Assembly (NCBI GenBank): GCA_018830565.1
Contig: JAHJRX010000084.1
Coordinates: 1 to 46,526, forward strand
DNA: 46,526 nt
Reading direction: 5' to 3'
Origin: a bacterium
GTDB taxonomy: Bacteria > UBA9089 > JAHJRX01
Shown piece after piece: positions 33,096 through 42,740 of this stretch. The number at the start of each line of letters is the position of its first letter. Within the stretch, counting starts at the first letter, position 1. Position numbers and translations under genes: made by a program. A model generated the notes under the pieces. It was not told where the DNA came from, made no database searches, and saw nothing but the letters and a program-made list of their open reading frames with translations.

Positions 33096-34373
33096 TTAAA
33101 CTCCGAATAAGGATTTACCCTCTTTGAGCATAGATACCTTTTTGCCTCTGGGACTGCAACGATTGGTGAGGATAGGGTCCCCCGGCAACTTACAGGTAAG
33201 AAGTTGATTCCAGTATGCCCATCTGAAGCCAAGTTTACCCTGATGATTTATCCTGGTTTCTTTTAGCAGAGAAAATGGTCCAATCACAGGGAATGGAAAT
33301 TTACCCGGCACCGGTTCTACCTTGTAATTAAAATCAATAAGCAATGCCTTGTTAAACCCGGATTCAATAAAGCAATTGGAATGTCCATCAAATTTTGCCG
33401 TTGGCTCTTTACCCTCTATTTCACTTAAAAGATTCTCAGTCATTACCTCAGATTCAAAATGAGCCACAGAGCCGGCTTTTGATGTAGGCAGGTCCGTGCC
33501 GTCACCAATAGAATAGATATTGTCGTGGCCAATAGCCTTCAGGGTCTGCTTATCGGTCCGAATATATCCTGCACCATTACCTAACCCGGAGTTCTCAATT
33601 ACCTCGGCACCCTCAGTAGGTGGAATAGCCACCAAAAGGTCATAATCCACTTCCTGTTTAGTATAAGATTTGATTTTTTTATTCACAAAATCAACCTCAC
33701 CAAGGTTAAAGTCCGGGGTTATCTTAATTTCCTTCTTTTTAGCTATTTCACTAAAAACACTACTGGCTATTGGTTTTGTGAATGCCCCTGCAAGAGGGGT
33801 AACAAGCTCTATCTCTACCTTATGACGAATACCCCTTTTATGAAAATAATAATCAGCGAGAAAAACAAATTCTATCGGTGCTACCGGACATTTAATAGGA
33901 TACTCAGCGATATTGAAGACCAATTTACCTTTTTCAAATCGTTCCAGTGCCCGTTGAATTTTTATAGCACCTTTAGGGGTGTAGAAATCAAATACATTTT
34001 TCTCATACCCATCCATCATCCCATCTATCTGTTCAGGGATAATCCTGCAACCCAGTGAGCTAACCAGCCAATCATATTGAAAGTCACCTGCTTTAGTCTT
34101 GACTTGTTTGTTTTGGTGAGCTATCTCTGTTATCTCTGAATTAACAAAATCTACACCTTTTGGAAGTAGTGTCCTTATCGGTCTGGAGATATCCGGTAGT
34201 TCCTTGTATCCACGAAACTTGAATGGAAGAAACAAAAGACCCGGCTGATAATAATGCAACGAATTCTTGTCTATAACTGTAATTTCCCATTCCTGTGGAC
34301 TTAATTTCTTGCGGAGATGATGAGCAGACATCACTCCTCCTGTTCCTGCACCTAAGATAACTATCTTCTTCAT
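33096..34373 (-). CDS. Sulfide:quinone oxidoreductase-like FAD protein
   Basis: The 425-residue flavoprotein has an N-terminal FAD motif (KIVILGAGTGGVMSAHHLRKK), a YPIKCPVAPIEFVFLADYYF segment around a conserved cysteine (~170), and IYSIGDGTDLPTSKAGSVAH near the flavin. This is the SQR/FCSD-like group of pyridine nucleotide-disulfide oxidoreductases. Cysteines at LGCRIIP (~108), KCPVAP and HSNCFIESG (~335) could form the sulfur-handling site. The C-terminus is short and not clearly amphipathic, so membrane binding is uncertain. It is the first gene of the dsr-associated minus-strand run. Sulfide or persulfide oxidation is an inference from family and context. Confidence 0.78.
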   Translation of the reverse strand: MKKIVILGAGTGGVMSAHHLRKKLSPQEWEITVIDKNSLHYYQPGLLFLPFKFRGYKELPDISRPIRTLLPKGVDFVNSEITEIAHQNKQVKTKAGDFQYDWLVSSLGCRIIPEQIDGMMDGYEKNVFDFYTPKGAIKIQRALERFEKGKLVFNIAEYPIKCPVAPIEFVFLADYYFHKRGIRHKVEIELVTPLAGAFTKPIASSVFSEIAKKKEIKITPDFNLGEVDFVNKKIKSYTKQEVDYDLLVAIPPTEGAEVIENSGLGNGAGYIRTDKQTLKAIGHDNIYSIGDGTDLPTSKAGSVAHFESEVMTENLLSEIEGKEPTAKFDGHSNCFIESGFNKALLIDFNYKVEPVPGKFPFPVIGPFSLLKETRINHQGKLGFRWAYWNQLLTCKLPGDPILTNRCSPRGKKVSMLKEGKSLFGV

Positions 34374-34587
34374 TTATACTACCTCCTTTAACAATTGATA
34401 ATTACTACTTACTACCCACACCTGCTCCCTGAACCCTTAAGGCTCTTCCGGAATATAGTGGGTAGATAAAAGATATAGACAAATTGCATCTGGATGAGAT
34501 AAAATAACACTCCTAAATCATCACAAAGAAAGGAGTGATACCCGCCAGCAATTCTAATTATGACTCGCTAATAATGGTTAGGCAAAG

Positions 34588-34786
34588 TAACAATCTTGAA
34601 CAGTGGGTTAAGTGCACTCCGCGCCACATTATTAATTTTATTGTGGCGGCAGTTGACCCGAAGAAAGACGAAACGATTTGTGATCCTGCTTGCAGAACGG
34701 CTGGATTTTTGATTTCCGCTTATAAACATATTCTCAAACAATATGAAATCCCCCTTAATCCCCCTTTTGATAAAGGGGGAAAGTAG
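34588..34786 (+). pseudogene. Fragment of a type I N6-adenine methyltransferase (hsdM)
   Basis: The frame encodes CTPRHIINFIVAAVDPKKDE and TICDPACRTAGFLISAYKHI, which match the FTPRxVI...DPACGTGGFL region of HsdM. The SAM-binding motif is damaged (CRTAG in place of CGTGG). The fragment ends in a CCCCCTT repeat that codes NPPFDKGGK by chance. It differs from the hsdM at 3.6-5.6 kb and is a dead remnant from another RM locus. Confidence 0.7.
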
Positions 34787-34806
34787 CAAAGCTGCAGGGG
34801 GATTTA
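34746..34806. repeat. CCCCCTT/AAGGGGG palindromic repeat
   Basis: AATCCCCCTTAATCCCCCTT is followed by TAAAGGGGGA and, further on, AGGGGGATTT, giving nested inverted pairs. Similar repeats are scattered in many uncultured bacterial genomes. The rest of the 34374-35065 gap, outside the hsdM fragment and this repeat, shows no gene. Confidence 0.6.
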
Positions 34807-35065
34807 AATCGCTTACTTGTTTATTTATTCCTTACCTGATTGGAGTGATAAGTATCTTGTTTTTGGCACTGGACTAGAATCTGTTTTGTAAATTTTCATA
34901 ATTAGAATTGCTGAGTGATACCCACCAGATACAAGAAAGAAATTATCTCACAGAACTTTTAGGGTTGCAATGATTTTTTGTAACAATAGGATATTTTTAT
35001 TTTGGCTTGTCAGGATTATATTTTAGATCTATTTACATTACAAATTTTGAGAGAAACAATGATTT

Positions 35066-36409
35066 ATGGACAAGATAAAAAAATTCTTTAGCTCAATCAA
35101 AGTAACGATAGCATTATTAATCATATTGACCCTATCTTCCATTATTGGAACTATTATTCCTCAAAATGGCGAGGAGCAAGCCTATATAAATAAATACGGA
35201 GAAAGTCTGTCTTACGTCTTCACTCTGCTCTCTATCACCGATCTTTACCATTCCTGGTGGTTTATAGGGATTTTAGCCTTACTGAACCTGAATATTATTG
35301 TTTGCACACTCCATAGGCTACCTTCTGTTTTTAAGCTAATCAATCGGCCTAAAAAAGAGATAGATACCCAGTACATTTCAAGCCTGCCATTAAATAGTAG
35401 GAACTTCTACCCTCTAGATATAGTTGATGCTCGTAATTTTCTGACAGACAGACTTCGTAAAAAAAATTATCATCTGTCAGTGATTAGCCAGAAACCAACA
35501 GAAATAACCCTTTTTGCAGAAAAAGGAAGATTTGGCAGAATGGGTTCATTTATAATCCATTCAGGCATTTTCATCATTCTGTCAGGTGGTGTAATTGGGG
35601 GCTTGTTTGGGTTTAAGGAGTATCTAGAGATAAATGAGAAAGAGATAGTTACTGTTCCTCATACTGATTTTCGCTTGCGGGTTGATGATTTTAATGTTGA
35701 ATTTTACCCTGCCTCTAAAATGCCTAAAGATTATAAGAGCACCTTAACCATTATAGATGAAGGTAAAGATATACTGACAAAGACCATAGAGGTGAATCAT
35801 CCACTGGTTTATAAGGGGGTGTGGTTTTATCAGGCAAGCTATGGTGTGGGTGAGGTGAAGGGGATAAATATAAACGTGCAAAAGAGCAATAATGATAAGG
35901 GGCAAGATTTCACGGTCAAAACAGGGGAGAGCATTATCATTCCGCAAACTAATTTCTCTTTTAAAATGGCACAATTCTTGCCGGATTTTATTATGGAGAG
36001 GACTAAAATATATTCTATTTCAAAAGAACTTAATAACCCAGCAGCTAAACTTAATGTGTATAAAGAGGGAAAATTCATATTTACCCAGTGGGTCTTTTAT
36101 AATTTCCCGGATTTTCATCCACTAAAGGTAGATACAGAGCTAAAATTTAAGCTGGTTGGATTTGACGCCCCTCAATACACAGGCTTGAAAATAGTAAAAG
36201 ACCCTGGGGTGCCAATTGTCTGGACAGGTTGCGGACTGTTGATAATTGGACTGATTCTCTCATTCTTCGTATTCCATCGCAGGTTATGGATTATATTGAC
36301 AAAAAAGGATAAAGATACAACCGCCTTAATTGGTGGAACGACTAACAAGAATAGATTTGACTTTGAGCAGGAGTTTGGGGAATTGGTAGAAGGAGGTAAG
36401 AATGGATAG
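35066..36409 (+). CDS. resB: ResB, cytochrome c biogenesis protein (system II)
   Basis: The 447-residue membrane protein has the ResB/Ccs1 plan: three N-terminal hydrophobic helices (IKVTIALLIILTLSSIIGTIIPQ; WWFIGILALLNLNIIVCTLHR; FIIHSGIFIILSGGVIGGLFG), a large periplasmic domain (~185-385) and a last helix before the C-terminus (IVWTGCGLLIIGLILSFFVF). It works with CcsA to deliver heme and attach it to CXXCH motifs outside the membrane. It overlaps ccsA by 8 bp. DsrJ is its most obvious client in this window. Confidence 0.9.
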   Translation: MDKIKKFFSSIKVTIALLIILTLSSIIGTIIPQNGEEQAYINKYGESLSYVFTLLSITDLYHSWWFIGILALLNLNIIVCTLHRLPSVFKLINRPKKEIDTQYISSLPLNSRNFYPLDIVDARNFLTDRLRKKNYHLSVISQKPTEITLFAEKGRFGRMGSFIIHSGIFIILSGGVIGGLFGFKEYLEINEKEIVTVPHTDFRLRVDDFNVEFYPASKMPKDYKSTLTIIDEGKDILTKTIEVNHPLVYKGVWFYQASYGVGEVKGININVQKSNNDKGQDFTVKTGESIIIPQTNFSFKMAQFLPDFIMERTKIYSISKELNNPAAKLNVYKEGKFIFTQWVFYNFPDFHPLKVDTELKFKLVGFDAPQYTGLKIVKDPGVPIVWTGCGLLIIGLILSFFVFHRRLWIILTKKDKDTTALIGGTTNKNRFDFEQEFGELVEGGKNG

Positions 36410-37223
36410 TTCTGTATGGTTTGGCATTGCCTTGGTAGTTTATGGATTGAGCACCTTGCTATACATAGGATCTTTGTTGTTCAAAAAGCTCAATTTAAGT
36501 CGAGTAGCTACCTTTGTGATAATAATAGGAGCTTGTGCCCATACAATAGGACTATTAATAAGAACAATAAAGGCAGGTCATGCTCCCTTTTCTAATTTAT
36601 ATGAGTCAATGGTCTTCTTCTCCTTGTCAATTGTTATTGTCTATTTTCTTATTGAATACAGGTATAAATTAAAGGTTATCGGCGCTTTTGTTAGTCCAAT
36701 CGCCTTTTTAGCCATTGCCTATGCCTCCCTGCTTCCACCCCAATACAAGAAGATTACCCCGCTGGCCCCTGCTTTGCAGAGCTATTGGTTAGAAATACAT
36801 GTCATTACCTGCTTTTTAGGTTATGCAGCTTTTACTGTTGCCTTTGGGGCAAGCGTTATGTATTTAGTTAAAGAGTGGCTTTCAAAAAGACCTCATGGCT
36901 TTTATCAAAAATTGCCGATAGAAGATTTACTTGATGAGTTAGGTTATAGGACTATTGCTATTGGGATGGTGTTTCTAACGCTTGGCATAATTACCGGTGC
37001 AGCCTGGGCAAATTATGCCTGGGGAACTTACTGGAGTTGGGATCCAAAAGAAACATGGGCATTAATTACCTGGCTTATCTATGCTATCTACCTCCATGCC
37101 AGGGTAACTACTGGCTGGCGAAAGAAAAAGGCTGCCTGGCTATCTATAATCGGATTTGCAGCCGTTATCTTTACCTATCTGGGGGTAAATTTCCTGATGG
37201 CTGGGCTGCATAGTTATGTGTAA
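36402..37223 (+). CDS. ccsA: CcsA/ResC heme export and ligation protein (system II)
   Basis: The 273-residue integral membrane protein has the heme-binding WWD region (WANYAWGTYWSWDPKETW, residues 202-219) and the conserved flanking histidines (His47, His133, His232). It has about eight transmembrane segments. CcsA moves heme across the membrane and joins it to apocytochrome c together with ResB. GAAGGAGG precedes the start inside the resB end. It lies upstream of the ahb heme-synthesis genes, so heme supply and heme attachment are encoded side by side. Confidence 0.92.
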   Translation: MDSSVWFGIALVVYGLSTLLYIGSLLFKKLNLSRVATFVIIIGACAHTIGLLIRTIKAGHAPFSNLYESMVFFSLSIVIVYFLIEYRYKLKVIGAFVSPIAFLAIAYASLLPPQYKKITPLAPALQSYWLEIHVITCFLGYAAFTVAFGASVMYLVKEWLSKRPHGFYQKLPIEDLLDELGYRTIAIGMVFLTLGIITGAAWANYAWGTYWSWDPKETWALITWLIYAIYLHARVTTGWRKKKAAWLSIIGFAAVIFTYLGVNFLMAGLHSYV

Positions 37224-37277
37224 CCCCAAATGACCATAGAGTGCAGAGAGATTACTTCAAAGATAAAAAATTCTATA

Positions 37278-37298
37278 TATAGTAGTTATTAACGAAAA
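37278..37298. repeat. Arm of the ATTAATAA dispersed repeat upstream of ahbC
   Basis: TATAGTAGTTATTAACGAAA at this place is the reverse complement of the repeat arm at 17140-17160 upstream of the TauE-like gene. No partner arm is visible nearby. The rest of the 165-bp gap between ccsA and ahbC is AT-rich and may hold the ahb promoter. Confidence 0.5.
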
Positions 37299-37388
37299 AA
37301 GAATATTTTTGAAATTTTAGTAAAATATCTTTGTGATTTAGTGTCAAGTTGTTTATAATTACCTTAATTAAACATATAAAGGTCTAAA

Positions 37389-38567
37389 ATGATTGGTCTT
37401 ACGAAACTACTCTGTGGCACTGCTACAGTCTCTGATGCTATAAAATTTGGCAGGGATAGTTCCCAGCTGCCACCCAATATGCTGCAATTTTCATCTGGTG
37501 AGCACCCATTAGTAGTCTGGAATATGACTAATAGATGCAATTTGCATTGTAAACATTGTTATATTAATGCCAATGACTATGAATATAAAGATGAACTTTC
37601 GACAGAGGAAGCAACTCGTCTCATTGATGATTTAGTTACAATCCAATCACCAGTGCTATTGTTTTCTGGCGGAGAACCCTTACTTCGTGAAGATATTCTT
37701 GAACTCGGTACTTATGCTTCTTATAAAGGATTACGTCCTGTCATATCGAGTAATGGGACACTTATTACCTTGGAGATTGCACAGAAGATTAAAGATGCTG
37801 GATTTCAATATGTTGGTATTAGCCTTGATGGTAGTCGTAAGACTCATGATGAATTTAGAGGAATTCAAGGAGCTTTTGATAGTGCAATTTGTGGAATTAA
37901 GAATTGTTTAGAGGCGGGATTGAGAACGGGTATACGATTTACAATCACTAAATATAATTATTTGGATTTACCTTTAATTATTGAGTTACTAATTAAGGAG
38001 AAAATTCCGCGATTCTGTATGTATCACTTAGTCTATGCCGGTAGAGGGAGAGGATTAGCCAAAGATGATATTACCCTTGAGCAAAAAAGAAATGTGATTA
38101 ACTTCTTAATCAATAAAACCCAAGAATTATTTAATCAAGGTATAGAGGTTGAGATTTTAACAACAGATAATCATGCCGATGGAATCTATCTCTATCAGTT
38201 AATTAAAGCTAAATATCCAAGTAGAACTGAGGAAGTAATGCAATTACTTAAGATGCATGGAGGTTGTTCTGCAGGTAAGAAATTTGCTAATATCGATTCT
38301 CAAGGTAATGTCCATGCATGTCAATTTTGGGGGCATAAAGACCTTGGTAATATTAGAGAGAGAAAATTTAGTGAGATTTGGAGGGATAGATCTAACGAAC
38401 TAATATGTGAATTACGCAATATAAAGAGTAAGATTAAAGGCCGATGTAGTAAATGTAATTACCTTGAGGTATGTGGTGGCTGTCGTATTCGTGCCGAGGT
38501 AGCCTATGGAGATATATGGGCAGAAGATCCTGCTTGTTATCTAACCGATGAGGAGATACTCGGATAA
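37389..38567 (+). CDS. ahbC: AhbC, 12,18-didecarboxysiroheme deacetylase (radical SAM)
   Basis: The 392-residue radical SAM protein begins MIGLTKLLCGTATVSDAIKF, typical of AhbC. It has the SAM/[4Fe-4S] motif CX3CX2C at Cys50/54/57 (CNLHCKHC) and a C-terminal SPASM-like cysteine cluster (GGCSAG...CQFWGH; CSKCNYLEVCGGCR) for auxiliary Fe-S. AhbC removes two acetate groups from didecarboxysiroheme to give Fe-coproporphyrin III in the alternative heme pathway of sulfate reducers and archaea. NirJ of heme d1 synthesis is the close alternative; the neighbouring ahbD and ahbAB favour heme b. Confidence 0.87.
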   Translation: MIGLTKLLCGTATVSDAIKFGRDSSQLPPNMLQFSSGEHPLVVWNMTNRCNLHCKHCYINANDYEYKDELSTEEATRLIDDLVTIQSPVLLFSGGEPLLREDILELGTYASYKGLRPVISSNGTLITLEIAQKIKDAGFQYVGISLDGSRKTHDEFRGIQGAFDSAICGIKNCLEAGLRTGIRFTITKYNYLDLPLIIELLIKEKIPRFCMYHLVYAGRGRGLAKDDITLEQKRNVINFLINKTQELFNQGIEVEILTTDNHADGIYLYQLIKAKYPSRTEEVMQLLKMHGGCSAGKKFANIDSQGNVHACQFWGHKDLGNIRERKFSEIWRDRSNELICELRNIKSKIKGRCSKCNYLEVCGGCRIRAEVAYGDIWAEDPACYLTDEEILG

Positions 38568-38590
38568 ATGAAGGAGGTAGCAAAGAAGAT

Positions 38591-39604
38591 ATGAACGTTC
38601 TCCTTCCTAACTTGATCGCCTGGGAGATTACCAGAAGCTGTAATCTCAATTGTAAGCATTGCCGTGCAAAAGCCAGTTTAGGACCTTATCCAGGCGAGCT
38701 TTCTACTCAGGAATGTTTTAAACTTTTAGATGATATTGCTGCTTTAGCTAAGCCTATAATTATCTTAACAGGCGGAGAGCCGATGCTCAGGGAGGATATA
38801 TATGATATTGCTAAACATGGAAACTCACTTGGGTTCAAGGTAGTCATGGCTCCCTGCGGTCTATTGATAAATGAGAAGACTGCCAGAAAGATAAAGGAGG
38901 CAAATATCCAGAGGATAAGTGTCTCTTTAGACGGAGCCACTGAAGAATTACATGATTTAATTAGAGGATTTAATGGGGCTTTCAAGGGAGCCCTAAGAGG
39001 TATTAAGTATGCTAAAGAGGCTGGGATAGACTTCCAGATAAACACCACTGTGAGTAAGTATAATCTGAAGGAGATACCTCATATATTAGATTTAGCTCAG
39101 GAGTTAGGCGCTTCTGTCTTTGACCTTTTCCTTCTTGTTCCCACAGGTAGGGGCAAAGAGTTAGTTGATTGCGAGATCTCTGCCCAGGAGTATGAAGAGG
39201 TAATGAACTGGGTTTATGATAAATCCAAAGACTCTCACCTGAGGATAAAACTGACCTGTGCACCACATTATAACCGGGTCTTACTCCAAAGGGAAGAACA
39301 TCCTTCGAATTCTATGACCAAGGGGTGCATGGGTGGTGTAACATTTGCTTTCATATCTCATATTGGCAAGGTGCAGATCTGTGGATTCTTAGAGATTGAA
39401 TGTGGAGATATCAGAAGAAAGACTTTTCCTTATATTTGGGAGAACTCCGAGGTCTTCAAGATAATAAGAAAGATAGATTCCTATTGTGGAAGATGCGGAT
39501 ATTGCGAATATCGAAAGGTATGTGGTGGGTGCAGGGCTAGAGCATATGGAATAACTGGGGACTATTTAGCTGAAGAGCCGTATTGTGTATATGAGCCTAA
39601 ATAA
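38591..39604 (+). CDS. ahbD: AhbD, heme synthase (Fe-coproporphyrin III decarboxylase, radical SAM)
   Basis: The 337-residue radical SAM protein has CX3CX2C at Cys17/21/24 (CNLNCKHC) and a C-terminal cluster CGRCGYCEYRKVCGGCRARA for auxiliary iron-sulfur centres. AhbD converts two propionates of Fe-coproporphyrin III into vinyls to finish heme b. The short N-terminus before the SAM motif and the pairing with ahbC match AhbD. It has a strong GGAGG 23 bp after ahbC and its end overlaps the ahbAB fusion gene. A NirJ-like paralogue is the alternative. Confidence 0.85.
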   Translation: MNVLLPNLIAWEITRSCNLNCKHCRAKASLGPYPGELSTQECFKLLDDIAALAKPIIILTGGEPMLREDIYDIAKHGNSLGFKVVMAPCGLLINEKTARKIKEANIQRISVSLDGATEELHDLIRGFNGAFKGALRGIKYAKEAGIDFQINTTVSKYNLKEIPHILDLAQELGASVFDLFLLVPTGRGKELVDCEISAQEYEEVMNWVYDKSKDSHLRIKLTCAPHYNRVLLQREEHPSNSMTKGCMGGVTFAFISHIGKVQICGFLEIECGDIRRKTFPYIWENSEVFKIIRKIDSYCGRCGYCEYRKVCGGCRARAYGITGDYLAEEPYCVYEPK

Positions 39605-40565
39605 GATGGAACTTTTAACCTTACTCCAAAGAGATTTTCCTTTAATCTCAAAACCTTTTTCTGTATTAGCAGAGAGGTTAGCTATCTCAGAGAGAGATCT
39701 CTTGGCTAAGATAGAGAAGATTCTCTCTGAGCAGAGAATAGTCCGGATAGGACCTGTCTTCGACTCTAAAAGGTTGGGTTATAAAAGCACTCTTTTAGCA
39801 GCTAAAGTATCTCAAGAAAAGTTAGAACAGGTAGTACCTGTAATTAACCATCTTAGAAGTGTTACTCATAACTATTTGAGAGAGGATGAGTATAACTTAT
39901 GGTTTGTCTTAATTGCCCCATCTGAGTTAGTTCTAAATAAAACTATTGCTGAATTAAAGGAAAGAACAAAGATAAGAAAGTTTCTCAACCTGAAACCCAA
40001 GAAGAGGTTTAAGATAAATACTAGCTTCGCATCGATCCAAAAGATTAATGAGATTAGAAAAACCTCTCCCGATCTACGGCTGGCAGAAGAGGATAGAAGA
40101 CTGATTAACAAGTTGACCTATTCTATCCCATTAGTATCCGCTCCTTTCAAGAGGATTGGAGAAGGGTTAGGACTTGAGGAAGAGGAGGTCTTAAATAAGA
40201 TCTCAAACTGGCTAAAACAAGGGATAATCAGAAGATTTTCAGCCGTAGTTAATCCGACTAAGATAGGATTTGAAGGTTCGGCTTTGGGGGTATGGAAGGT
40301 GGAGAAGGAAGAGGTAAATAAGGTTGGGAGATTGATGGCTGAATTTACAGAGGTAAGCCATTGCTACCAGAGGATTACCTGTCCTGAGTGGGGGTATAAT
40401 TTCTATACTATGCTTCATGGAAAAGATAGAAAGGATTGCCAGAGGATTGCAGAGAAACTATCTCTAGAATCAGGTGCCACTGAATTTAAGCTTCTTTTTA
40501 CCTTAAAGGAGCTGAAGAAAGAGACTATACACTATTTTGAGGAGGAAGGTGAGAAAGAGAGATGA
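39591..40565 (+). CDS. Fused AhbA-AhbB siroheme decarboxylase
   Basis: This ~324-residue protein is two Lrp/AsnC-like units in one chain. Each has a winged-helix start (ELLTLLQRDFPLISKPFSVL ~5-24 and INKLTYSIPLVSAPFKRIGE ~175-194), an 'RIGPVFD'/'RRFSAVVNP' strand and an AsnC-like ligand domain (THNYLREDEYNLWFVLI; SHCYQRITCPEWGYNFYTML). These are the AhbA and AhbB halves, which decarboxylate siroheme to 12,18-didecarboxysiroheme. In most organisms they are separate proteins. The gene overlaps ahbD; GTG 39585 and ATG 39606 are alternative starts. A DNA-binding regulator is less likely, given the ahbCD neighbours. Confidence 0.85.
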   Translation: MSLNKMELLTLLQRDFPLISKPFSVLAERLAISERDLLAKIEKILSEQRIVRIGPVFDSKRLGYKSTLLAAKVSQEKLEQVVPVINHLRSVTHNYLREDEYNLWFVLIAPSELVLNKTIAELKERTKIRKFLNLKPKKRFKINTSFASIQKINEIRKTSPDLRLAEEDRRLINKLTYSIPLVSAPFKRIGEGLGLEEEEVLNKISNWLKQGIIRRFSAVVNPTKIGFEGSALGVWKVEKEEVNKVGRLMAEFTEVSHCYQRITCPEWGYNFYTMLHGKDRKDCQRIAEKLSLESGATEFKLLFTLKELKKETIHYFEEEGEKER

Positions 40566-40605
40566 CTCAATTAATGGAATAAGAAGAAAATGCTACGATA
40601 ACAGT

Positions 40606-40630
40606 CCACCAATTCTCATTATGAAAATTT
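40606..40630. repeat. Single arm of the CAATTCTAATTATGA repeat
   Basis: CCAATTCTCATTATGAAAAT in the gap between ahbAB and ligA matches the inverted end found at 34548 and 46386 with one change. It is probably a solo remnant. Confidence 0.45.
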
Positions 40631-40646
40631 CTTTTGCCGATTATAG

Positions 40647-42677
<2,031 letters not shown>

Positions 42678-42740
42678 TAACTAAGCTATACTCAGACACT
42701 ACCGAAAATCTATTAGTCAGATAAACTTTAAGGTAAGGTT

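Larger units (their letters stand above)
34533..34927. mobile_element. Small element with inverted ends and flanking near-direct repeats
   Basis: GCAATTCTAATTATGA (34548-34563) is the exact inverse of TCATAATTAGAATTGC (34896-34911). Outside these ends lie GAGTGATACCCGCCA (34533-34547) and GAGTGATACCCACCA (34913-34927), near-identical direct repeats like a target-site duplication. The ~364-bp interior holds an hsdM fragment and a CCCCCTT/AAGGGGG repeat. Other copies of the inverted end lie at ~6443, 40609 and 46351-46402. No transposase is inside, so it would be non-autonomous. Confidence 0.55.

Noticed and set aside
34568-34789. Minus-strand frame opposite the hsdM fragment
   Set aside because: The plus-strand frame encodes recognisable methylase motifs; the minus frame does not.
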